Origin: Tyto alba
Lineage: Eukaryota > Chordata > Aves > Strigiformes > Tytonidae
DNA length: 64,000 bases
Direction: 5' to 3'
Assembly: GCF_018691265.1 (NCBI RefSeq)
Contig: NW_024881316.1
Coordinates: forward strand, 9,422,819-9,486,818
Positions 15,729-25,887 of this stretch are shown in pieces. The translations under genes and the position numbers were made by a program. The notes under the pieces were generated by a model, which did no database searches, was not told the DNA's origin, and was given only the letters and a program-made list of their open reading frames with translations. Numbering within the stretch: position 1 is the stretch's first letter; the number at the start of each line of letters is the position of its first letter.

Positions 15729-15780
15729 TTATGATAAAAATGCAATTTAGGAAGGTTTCTAGCAGTAATGATAATGAAGC

Positions 15781-15872
15781 AATGAAATAGATTGTCTGGG
15801 GACATTGTGGATTCTCCACTACTGGAGGTCTTTAAGAATAGGTTAGACAAACATCTGTCTAGAATATCATAG
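15781..15872 (+). mobile_element. Old CR1 LINE remnant (3' part, plus strand)
   Basis: The segment reads like the 3' region of ancient CR1 LINEs (CR1-L type of reptiles and birds). It has an ATTGTGGATTCTCCA word, then CTGGAGGT, TTTAAGAA and GGTTAGACAAACATCTGTC in the expected order and spacing. In known CR1 elements this lies just upstream of the 3' untranslated end. No intact reverse transcriptase or terminal octamer repeats are visible, so this is a short decayed fragment. The divergence implies an old insertion. The assignment rests on remembered consensus features. Confidence 0.72.
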
Positions 15873-16438
15873 CACAGACACATCTTTAGCAGGGAAGTAA
15901 AATCATAACACAGTGTCTTTGCTTAAGGTCGTAGCCTGCCACAAAACAATGATCCTAAGCACAAATAGAGATTGTTGTTTCACTGTACAAAATGGGACCA
16001 GCTGCATGGTCTCTCTATAGATCTCTGACAATATCTCCATATATGACATTTTTTTCTCTGACGTGTAGGACAGTTAAATAATGACGGTAGCTCCATGGGT
16101 ATGCAGTCTATGTCGTGTGAAGGATTTTTTTCCAACATACTGAAATCCCTGATCTGCACAGGAATCTGGGGAGAAACAGTATTATTACTCTGAGATAACT
16201 AAGGGAGATGGTTCTGATCTTACTTTTCTGTCCCCTCTTTCAAAGAGCAGTCCAGCTTCCTGCCCTGCCAGTCAGACTGAATATGGCTTACAGGCTTTAG
16301 GCCTGAAAGTCATCACTTTTATAAAGTATGCGAGAACATATTTACAACAGCAGTATTCCAGCAAAGTATTCATATGAAAATTAAAGTGAAACTACAGTTG
16401 TCAGAAACACAAGCAAAGTGTATGTTGTTCACTATTAC

Positions 16439-16627
16439 CTACACTTTTTCTCTTCACCTCCTGGGGTACTCTCTACTTTGACAAAATACTGTGGGTTCCT
16501 GACTCTCTCCATGTCCAGGACCCCCCCAGAAGAGCCAGATGGTGCAGAGCGATGCATCAGAGACAGAGGCACTGTCCCACAGCAGCTTGAAATGCAGAAG
16601 CACGTTTGGATCTTTACTTCACCCACA
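16439..16627 (-). other. Exon-like open segment of unknown identity
   Basis: On the minus strand a polypyrimidine/AG acceptor (TCTGCCTACAG, ending at 16628) is followed by 189 bases open in one frame. A donor-like AG|GTAAT has its GT at 16438-16437. The length is a multiple of three and both ends fall in the same phase, so the segment could be included or skipped without a frameshift. It has higher GC than its surroundings. The encoded segment of about 63 residues contains an NPQYF word, an NPxY type of PTB-docking motif also found in Trk receptors, but nothing else that matches a Trk protein. I do not recognise the gene. Chance occurrence is a real possibility. Confidence 0.2.
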
Positions 16628-17876
16628 CTGTAGGCAGACATATTAACACAGATGACATTACTCACTAACAAAGAGAGTTTGAGAGTGTTTTCTGAAAGGC
16701 TGAGTGTGGTGCTAGCATGCAGGAGGGGACGCAGCCCCCCCGCAGCTGCAGACCACAGCCATGAATTTTCTTTTGAGGGCAAGCTAAATATTTTGAGATT
16801 TTTTCCTACTTAGTATGAGCCTAGAGAAGGCAACTCAGGGTGGGCAAATTAGGCTCTAGGTGGGGAGATGTCCCTCTCTACTGCCAGCAGAAGGTGCTCA
16901 AGCAGAGCTCATTCTCATTAAGCCAGAAGTGCTGTGTAATTTTACAGTTTAGATCATATACTAGTCACTGCTTCATATTTCTGCTCCTGCACTACCACTC
17001 CTTTCCTCAGCCATTTTATACTTGTGTATGTTCATGGGGTACCAGGTTAATAGGATGATGCAAGTTAAAATTAATATTTCATTGTAAGTTGGGCACTTTT
17101 AACTGAACATTATCTTCCCACCAAAACCCATAACAAATATTTGCTCCATTGGAAGTGAGAATGCCTGTAAGGAGCCAAGGGCAGCAAGGGCAAGAAGCAA
17201 CCACAATACCTTTAAAATTTGTGAAGTAATAGCAGTTTCCTCCTTGGATCCATTCCAGAACTTCCAGTTATTGTCCCTTATGTCCCATATATCGGCTTTC
17301 TGTATGCTTTTTAATCACTAATGAAATTGCCTCGGTCAAATGCCTGTAATTCAGACTCATTGCATCAGACCAAGAAACTTGATTCTCATCAACTAGTGAA
17401 TCTCAGTTCCACTGAAGTTTCACTGAAGTCATTGCAGTAGTAAAAATGATGTGAGAGCAGAGTTAAGCTCTATCCTAAACTACTGATTTATTAACCGTAT
17501 ACAAACTTTAAGTCATTTATTATTTATAGATACAGACATAAAAAATATCCTCCTTCTGTTTATTCTTGGGGAAATTGAGATCATGTTGTTATTTGCTTGT
17601 TCAAATATAATCTGTGATTGCATTCAACAAATAATACAAGCAGGATCATTTAGAACTTTTTTTCTTAAAGTTTATTTAACATGAAGAGGCTCATTTTCTT
17701 TGACCAGTGCTTTGCAAGCATTTTCCCTAATCTTATCTGATACCTTTGTTTTAATTGAGAAAAGTCATTCTAAAAGAATGTCATTTTTCTTGAAAGCTTT
17801 TGTAAAAAAAAACCCGACCAAAACAGTAATGTAATTAAGACTATATAAAGCAAAGGAAAAACAATGTAAAAAAACC

Positions 17877-17910
17877 AACAAACAAACAAACAAACAAACA
17901 AACAAACAAC
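17877..17910 (+). repeat. (AAAC)n microsatellite
   Basis: About eight uninterrupted AAAC units, flanked by related impure copies (CCAACAAAC on the left, CATACAAACAAAACC on the right). On the minus strand it gives a VCLFVCLFVC-like frame, which is a repeat artefact. Confidence 0.95.
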
Positions 17911-18062
17911 ATACAAACAAAACCAGCAAAAAAGCTCTTGAATGCCCAGGCAGAACAAAGGCACATGCATGTCTACAACTACAGTAAAAAATTGCTGCAG
18001 TCAACATATAAGTAGGTGACCTGTAGATGATCTAATTTTAAAAAATTACATTATGATGCTTT

Positions 18063-18109
18063 GAGATGGGAGGAGGAATAAAGGAAGGAGAGAAGGAAAG
18101 AAAGAAGGA
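18063..18109 (+). repeat. Purine-rich GGAA/GAAA tract
   Basis: A nearly pure purine stretch of GGAGGA, GGAAGGAGAG and GAAAGAAAGAAGG words, with only two T bases in about 47. This is a degenerate GGAA/GAAA simple repeat. It could bind ETS-type factors or adopt non-B DNA, but nothing in context argues for a role. Confidence 0.75.
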
Positions 18110-18281
18110 TGTGTTCTAACTACCAAAGGATTATTCACAACAAAATAATTTTTCACCACTTTTATCTCAATCATATTTTAAGATTTCTAGTTAAAAATAG
18201 GTCATGGGTTTAGTGGAAAATCATTGAAGAGGATGTAAAACATCTGCTGAAATCTATTTCTGTATCATTAATGCCATAAAT

Positions 18282-18298
18282 AAAAAAAAAAAAAAAAA
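18282..18298 (+). repeat. Poly(A) run
   Basis: Seventeen A bases following CATAAAT. No retroposed gene body is recognisable upstream and no target duplication was found by eye. Confidence 0.85.
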
Positions 18299-21200
18299 TC
18301 ACCTTTACTTTTAAGCATTTGCTGCAAATTATGGTATAAAACAGGAAAAAAAAATCTCAGAGGAATCAGTGGGGGTCCTTCCATTGCTTGTGCTGTCCAC
18401 AGGCAATGGATCAAGCCTCTAAACTTGAAGCCACTGGCAGCTCTCTCTTTGACTTTACTCATCAGTAAAGTTAAGTCTTTCGAATTCTCAGTTAATGCCA
18501 ACAGTGAGCACTGCTGTGTTGTCACCTGTACAGGCCAGTAGCTCTTCTTGGAGAGAGAAGAAAGAACTCCTGCTCAGATTACATTAAAGACACGATGCAA
18601 AGGAATTGGTATGAACAGCTTCAAGATACACAAGCCTTTATCTGCCTTTGTAAACTACAGGACATTTGAATGGCATTAGATAGTTGAATAGTGAGCCAGA
18701 ACACAGACATACCAATTTTCTTTTTGTGCAAATGCCTAAGAAAAGGCTTTCCCCATGAAAATAGAACCACAAGAAAAGATGCAGAGTAGTTTGTATGTCA
18801 TCTGTATATAAAATTTTTCCTCCCATCTTCAATATGGTATGAAAAAGGAAATGTGACCATTCTGTGAGCACAGAATAAAGATGTCAACATGATTTCCCTC
18901 AGAAAACATCCTTTCAGGAAAATAAGTGACTAAGGCCAAGGGTCTAGGTAGCTAAGCCCCATTGAAACCCAGGGTACAATTGTCACCAAGGGGCTGCAGG
19001 AAAAGAACAACATGAAACAAATTTTCTGGCCGAAGTAGGCCTTGAATGACATAAAACAAGGAAGATCCCTTAACCATCTTATTGTGTTTACTCTTTGTAA
19101 TTAGTCACCCTAGAATCATGTCAGGTTATTGCTATAAATGGTAATTATGCACAAGGATAGGTGGAAGGAATATTTTAGTTATGTTTAAAAGAAAAATCAG
19201 TGAACTTTTCAAATTCAAAATTTCACTTTAATTTCTATTCAATTTCTAAGAATATAATGTTATATTCACAAAAACTTTTTTTTATTTTATTAATAAGACT
19301 CCAACAGTAAACAAACATTGTTGATCTGGGTAGAGCAAGACTTGAGGTCCTAGAGTGTGAAAATTTCTGTTACTATTTATATATATATTTATTATTATTA
19401 TGACAACTTTATCTCTATTAAGGACAAGGTCTTAGTCCTTGCTATATGTAAGCGGACCATGGAAAGGTTAAGAAAAGGTCAGTGTTTCTAAAATGTGAAT
19501 ACATTGTAGTCCTTGGCAGATTTGACTCCCTTCCATACCCTAGGACATATTGTACAGCATATATCCAGCAAAATGAGAGACATATATGCCCAGAGAGAAA
19601 AATACCCTTGGTCATTTTGCTAAGTTGGTTGTTGACAGCAGCAACAGAGACCCAAAAGAAAAATGGTCACATCAAGTGATCATTTTCAGAAACATTTCAG
19701 TGTGCAGTAATGACTAGTTCGCTGCCTGGATTCTGTCTGATTGCACATACAGGGTCAGGTAGTCAACCTGTATTCTGCTAACAAATACTGTGCAATCACT
19801 TAGGCAGATTACAGAAGCAAAGAAAAATGGGAGCTTTCAGAGAGGGAGAAGAATCATCAACAAAGTCTTCCAAATAAAAAAATAAAATATTTCCTATTTT
19901 CTTTGCATTTATTTTTTTACTTCTACCCTGCGTTTAGCCATATTTCTTTCTCTTGAAATAAATTATGTCTCAAATTACTTTTCTCAAATGCCAGTAAAAT
20001 TTGAGGATTTTTCAACTGTTAAAAGCTATTATTTCAATTAGCCTTCTACTACTAGCTATATTCTACATAAAATGGCAGTTCTGAGAAGCCTTGACAGGCA
20101 AGACAGAGAAACAGCCTCCCCATCTACAAACTGCATTTAATTATTTATCTTTACATGGTATTGTAAGCATTAGTAAAGCACCAGATTTTGCTGTTGCCTA
20201 GATTGATGAGGATCACAGTGATTCAGCTGTTCTTCTCTTACGTGGTCCAAAGTGTTGTTGCCATGAGGCAGCATTAGTAACAGGATGAGTACCACCATTT
20301 TTAGTATTTTTCCTCACTCATCCCAACAAGACTAATCTGTTGCAATGCAATGTAAAGTTTGTTTCCAGTCATCTTATTCTTCTTACTAGTAAATAGCTTC
20401 TTACTGTACAAGTGGCCCATTTAAATTGTCGACATACATCCAGTGTGAAGAGAGAAGGCATGATCAGATATTTATTAGTCTTGATAACACTATAGTAAGT
20501 CCTTTTTTTGTCTTTTGGTGATAAGGATTTAATTTTCAGAAGCTGATCTCTATCACTTAGCTTGAAAATTCCACAACACAGACTCCTGAACATGAAATAC
20601 TGTCCCTAAGCTCCTTACATAAAGAGAAAAGGGTGTTTTAGGGCACTATATCAGAAATATTTTAGACAACTCCTTTAGGATGAAATTAACTGCACCTCAG
20701 AAGCACCTTCTCTTCATTGGATGGAAAATAAGTCTAAAGAGACTAACAGAAGTCTAAGGAGACTACCTTAGGTGCCAGTCTCTGCTGTTTAGAGGAGGTC
20801 ATGTGGATCCCACCACTGATTTCTAAAGGTGCAAAGTCTAAAATAGTGTCTCAACCCAACATCCACCTATTTTATGTCAGTATGAAGGTGAAATGGTTTG
20901 CTTTCTAGAGATGCTAGACTCTGTCGATTTTCAACTCAAATATCTTCAGCCTTCTAAACAATTTATTATCTAGTACATATAATTTTCTAAGCCATTTTAG
21001 ATTCTCAAACTAGGGACTCCCAAAGATGATCCTGCACACCCTAAATATCTCACTAATTCAGGGAGGTAGGTATAAGTCAGCACACTTATTTTGGCTACTC
21101 ATGTAAGGGCAACGAAGGGACAATGTCACCTTTGCTGAAACTTGATGACAAATTTTAGATAACTGAAGTTAGACCAGTGACCTAGTTGTACAGGTTCCAC

Positions 21201-24050
21201 AAAAATAAAACTGCTCCTAATTTACCTAAATACTTTCATAAAAACTTTGATGAGGAAGTCACTGTGTAGGCTACCCATTTTGTGGCCCATTGCTTAGGCT
21301 GCTTATTAACCATTTCATTGAATGGTATTCCAATTTTACACTACCTTCAGATTTGATCAAGGCTCCCAGTATTTCCTTGGTCTTATAGAAGAAATCAGAA
21401 CTTCATACTTTTTAGAATGTATGCACTATAGAACAAGGATGTGCATGTATGTGCATAAATGCATATGAGTTTAAGTACTGCAAAGTCTTTCTTTTTTGCC
21501 AGGACTCACAAAGTATGATGTTACACTGATCATCATAGTAGTGGTGACAACATCAAATCTTGTGTATACTGTATCCTTCCCATGAAAATAAGACAGCACA
21601 TGTAATTTGGCATGTTCTCAGACCAACAGTCCACCCACTCAAGGGTGTTATTAGAAACATGAAAATAGTGTCATCCATCATCACAAGTGGTGTATGTTTA
21701 CCACTCTCTAAATAACTTTGCCTGGGAGTGGAGGTTAGACAGTTTCCCCTTTTGATTTCTGTTATCCTGTCATGCTGCTCCTTCTGATCACACAATGTAT
21801 AACGAATTTCTATTGCCAGTTTACTCTTTTTTAATTTCAAGCTTTAGTTTCCCATATTTCCTCAAAAAATCTCACATAGACTGCTTCAAAAACTTTTTTT
21901 CAGAGAAAGGCAGCTCTTTCCTCTTCTGTTCTTTCTGCATCTATTTTTAATAAATCTATGGGTTAAATACGTAGTCCATGACTGATGAACAATCTTTCCC
22001 AGGCTGCATTGTTTAAGCAACTCTTATTGATATTGCTTATGTATCTATGGAACATTATAATTTTGCTTAATTTTCCTGTTTAGGGTTTTAGATATGTATT
22101 AAGGCCTCATCTGAAATCAGAATTGCTACTGGTATCATTACATTTCAGAACTCTTAGAAGCTAGTGCAGGTGCATGTTAGGCAGCATCTGCATTAGCAAA
22201 TAACATGGCCCAGTATGTTTTCTACTAATCTGTGGAATGAGATAGTGGCAAAGATCCGATATCCATGCCATACATGTTCCATTGCAGGGGGATTACTTTG
22301 GACTAGTTGTTATATGGCTAGTATAAGGTGAAAGTTCACTTGTGGGTGAAGTGTATTAACTCGATCCATATCTCCGTCACATCTTCCAGTTTAGCTTCAG
22401 ATGAAAGAAAACCAGTTCATGCAATCTCAGATCACTCCACAATAAATGCAACTGACTGGAGAACATCCTAATCCAAAATGCCAGCAAAGAACACGTGCCT
22501 AGAATGTTATAAGATACTCCTTATTTTAGATTTTTTTTTTCATTTTAATAGTTGAATTGAAAGCTATTTTAAAGCTACTTCATGTGCTACTTCAGAACAA
22601 CCACAGAAATGTCTGCAAAAGTACTACTAATACGTTTCAAAATATTTTTAAATGTTGCGTGGTCAGGCAAACTGTTGCAAAAAACACAGAAAAACCTGTA
22701 ACAGCCAATTAAAGATTTTTTCAAAATCCAGAATACAGAAGAATCATCTTATGACATCTCACGCATGTAAGTATCTGAAAGAGGAACACTAAAAATCAAG
22801 ATGATATCAGATTAATATTAAAAATCAGCAGTGGTCTTAATGGTCAAGAAGGGTACCATCAGAGATATGTGCAACAGCTACTTTATGTTTTCAAGGTTTG
22901 TGTCTATATGAATTAACCTGTAGAATTCTGAGCATATTTTATAACATTTCAGACCCTCATTCATCAGAAATTTACACATATATATTCCACTCTATGCTTC
23001 TGAGTATTCCCACAAGTCTACTTCAGGTGATTCAAATCACAGCTATTAAATATATCAGAATATCAGAATATTTTTTTTCCCCTTCGTTTTCTCATATGCT
23101 CTGTTCAAGTTAACTCAATATATTGTTTCTTGGAAAATATACCATAATCAAAACAAAATAAAGTCTTTTAATTTAAACTGAGTAAAGGGTTTTCAATATA
23201 GCTAACATCCAGCATTCATCACAAAGCAAATAAGTAAGTGACTACACTAAAATGTAGACTTCAATTGTAAGCCATAAGCATAAAATAATGAGATTTCAGG
23301 GAGTGTAAAGAAACAGAATAAGATACAACTCCTGATAACTTTCTCCACCAGTTACAGAACCCCCATCACTGACAGAATAGTGATCTGGTAATTAAATAGG
23401 GCAAACCTAGTAGAAGCTAAAATAAGAACCAGTGCAATATTTTTAATTCTATGATAAAAACAAACTAAATACAAATAATAGAATGTGCCTAATTTTCAGA
23501 AAGTATTTCAGAGACCTACTTCAATATCAGAGTGAATACCGAGAACCCTTTACTGAATAAAAAAGCAAAACAGCAACCTTACACCATTTCTTTCTATTTG
23601 TCTTCCTACTGCGTGGGATTTATAAACTGTGCTGCTATAAAAGCGGATGACTCACAATAATCCTGTGACAAGTTTCATCAGAACAATCATCAGCAATCAT
23701 GTGTTGTGAATAATGCAGCCACAGATTGATTTGGTGCAAATCCACATGTCCATTTCCACATGCTTGATCAGAAAGAGTCAATGCTTTGATGCTTTGTACT
23801 ACAGAGTGTCTTGATTTGCTACAAACTAACTCTATTCAGAACAATACTATTCAATGCACACACACCCGCATCAATAGCATCAAAACATTTTACATCAGTA
23901 CAAGACTCAAAAATCCTCTTATGCCACAAAGCTATGCCATTTGCAGTCTGAAAAGGAGCATCCATTTATTACAGCAGCTGAGAGAGATCTTGCCACACAC
24001 TGACTGTTTTAGTCAGGTCAGAGCATGGTAGTTTGTGTAAAAAAGGACAT

Positions 24051-24092
24051 GTTTATGTGTGTGTATGCATGTATGTGTGTGTGTGCATATAC
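24051..24092 (+). repeat. (TG)n/ATGTG microsatellite
   Basis: Short TG runs are broken by ATGCATG and ATGTATG words, followed by CATATACAC and two copies of a CTTTATGC/CATACATA word. An impure TG/TA simple repeat. Confidence 0.8.
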
Positions 24093-25341
24093 ACTTTATG
24101 CATACATACTTTATGCTTACATATAGTTACATTTCAATCTGAGCAAGATGAGTACTGCACAACAGTCACTAAGAACAGAGCAAAGCAACATGTAACAGTT
24201 AGGAAACAAGTGTTTCATAGATTTTCATATGTGAAATTGCTGGCTTTTCCCTGAGCCTCTTTTATGATATATACTGATGAAACAAAATCTTTGAGGTAAA
24301 AACTATACCAAGATGGAAGGCAAAGCCTGCAGACTAAAGCTCAGCTGCAAAGAAATTATTTCTAGGAGTAGAGTCATATTCTTCATATTCCTCAAATGTC
24401 TGAACAATTGGTTTAAGCAGTCAGCTGAGGCCAAATGTCTCCACTGCTTGAAAAATATAATGTAAGAAAATGATTAAGCAGTCCTTCAATACCACAAAAA
24501 AAGCTCTTTGTTTTTGTGAATTTCACTTCACATTTGTGTGAGGTCCTGGCTCAGAATGATATCCCTAAGTCTGTGAGGTTGGTCATTAACCTCTACAATA
24601 GTTAACAAGTATTTTCCAGATTCATAGAGGAGGCAATAAACCAGCTACAGCTTTATCACCAATGTTTAGCTACCAATGGTTGCTGCCTAACACATTCATC
24701 CTTAGACATGTGTGCCTTAGATACCTTCACTTCCATGAACAGAGGTTTAAAGAACCAACTTAACATTGTACTGCATGTACTAAGTCATTTTGCAGTCTAT
24801 CAGGAGTTACAGTGCAGGTAACATTTATTTGTCCAAAGTACCCCATCTGATAGTCATGCTTAATACAAGTACAGTTCACCTCCCAGTAAACTGAATTGAA
24901 TAATAGATGTCTAAAAGTAGAATGCTGCATTCTGAACACTGTAACACATAAGCTCTCTTACAGTACCTCTTGCAGAAGATCTACATGGATGTCTATACCT
25001 TAAATATCTTTCAGAAAAACCAGCAGACTCCAGGAAAAAAAAAAAAAAATTATGTCATTCAGTCGTTCTTTTGTACTATGACAGCAAAGGCCTTTGGAGT
25101 CTGCAAGGAAAAATTACTTCTAGAGATGGAAAGGGTCAATCTTGTCATCTTGTCATCAAGTCCAAATATGAGGTCAGGATTTTGGCTAACAAGGCTCAAC
25201 ATACTAGGCAAACTCCAAACTCCTAAGAATCTGACCTAGAGTTACAGATAGGACAGAGAAAGGTAGATGGTTCAAAGTAGAAGGATAGTTAGGATTTGGG
25301 GACAATGGCTAAATACAGCAAAGGATGACAACATGTTATTT

Positions 25342-25469
25342 TTTTATTTTATTTTATTTTATTTTATTTTATTTTATTTTATTTTATTTTATTTTATTTT
25401 ATTTTATTTTATTTTATTTTATTTTATTTTATTTTATTTTATTTTATTTTATTTTATTTTATTTTATTT
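25342..25469 (+). repeat. (TTTTA)n pentanucleotide microsatellite
   Basis: About 25 essentially perfect TTTTA units (roughly 128 bases) preceded by a short T run. It reads in all frames as FILFY-type repeats, so open frames over it are artefacts. The purity implies recent slippage and probable length polymorphism. The minus strand, (TAAAA)n, is a typical outgrowth of a retroelement A-tail, but no element body is clearly recognisable on its right. Confidence 0.97.
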
Positions 25470-25755
25470 ATTATTGCTTTGAACCCCATTGGGCTAGGCT
25501 TGGCTTGGCAAAGTCAGATGTACAAAGTTTGGACAGGGTTTAGAGTTCAAATGGAGTTTAGAGTTCAGGCCAGGAAAAGCCACTAAATTAATACTAGTAC
25601 TGAAGTGCATGGTTTTCAGAGTTTGTTGACTAAATTAAAAGGAGACACTAGTTGGTAAGGCTTCCAGGATTTTGATTTAATATCGCCATCCTAAGAAAAT
25701 AATCTAGAGCTAGAGGACCTACTGGGGCTACAGGCTAAGTTTAAAACTAGGTTTA
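25470..25755. other. Unidentified repeat-like tract
   Basis: The stretch between the TTTTA array and the CR1 end has unusual word usage. GTTTAGAGTTCA occurs twice 18 bp apart (25538 and 25556), and variants such as GGCTAAGTTTA and ACTAGGTTTA recur, together with TTGGGCTAGGCTTGGCTTGGC. It resembles the body of a decayed repeat more than random single-copy DNA. I cannot name a family. Confidence 0.3.
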
Positions 25756-25887
25756 TCATAGAATCATAGAATCACAGAATCATTTAGGTTGCAAAAGACC
25801 TTTAAGATCATTAAGTCCAACCATTAACCTAACACTGCCAAGTCCACCACTAAACCATGTACCTGAACACCACAAAAAATCTTTGTG
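25756..25887 (-). mobile_element. CR1 LINE 3' end (minus strand)
   Basis: The left edge carries the characteristic CR1 3'-terminal repeats in reverse complement: ATCATAGAATCATAG, then ATCACAGAATC. These are followed by a TTTAGGTTGCAAAAGACC word, TTTAAGATCATTAAG, TCCAACC, and a CACTGCCAAGTCCACCACTAA segment. This order matches CR1 subfamilies of neoavian birds read from the 3' end inward. The similarity fades near 25887, so the copy is heavily 5'-truncated, as is normal for CR1. It contains no open reading frame of its own. Similarity to the consensus is good, implying a younger insertion than the remnant at 15781. Confidence 0.92.

Larger units (their letters stand above)
3134..15780. other. 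Long single-copy noncoding stretch
   Basis: No gene is supported. Open frames here stay at or below about 109 codons; the longest is on the minus strand at 7746-8075. They show no domain, no family resemblance and no consistent exon boundaries. A small 25-bp-period duplication occurs at 3991-4033. The remainder is AT-rich sequence with scattered short A or T runs, including a T run near 11111-11121, and no transposon I can identify. Confidence 0.65.
16628..25341. other. Noncoding stretch with scattered simple repeats
   Basis: No gene is supported. Apart from the simple repeats listed separately, the sequence is AT-rich and apparently single-copy. The interval 23590-23760 is less repetitive and contains balanced-composition words of the kind seen in conserved noncoding elements, which cannot be tested here. 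A/T runs also occur at 19278-19290 and 25036-25049. Confidence 0.6.

Noticed and set aside
17765..18007. Minus-strand frame with a hydrophobic cysteine-rich stretch resembling a membrane segment
   Set aside because: The VCLFVCLF part is the translation of the (AAAC)n repeat.
25267..25543. Plus-strand frames rich in FILFY
   Set aside because: Translation of the TTTTA array with short random flanks.
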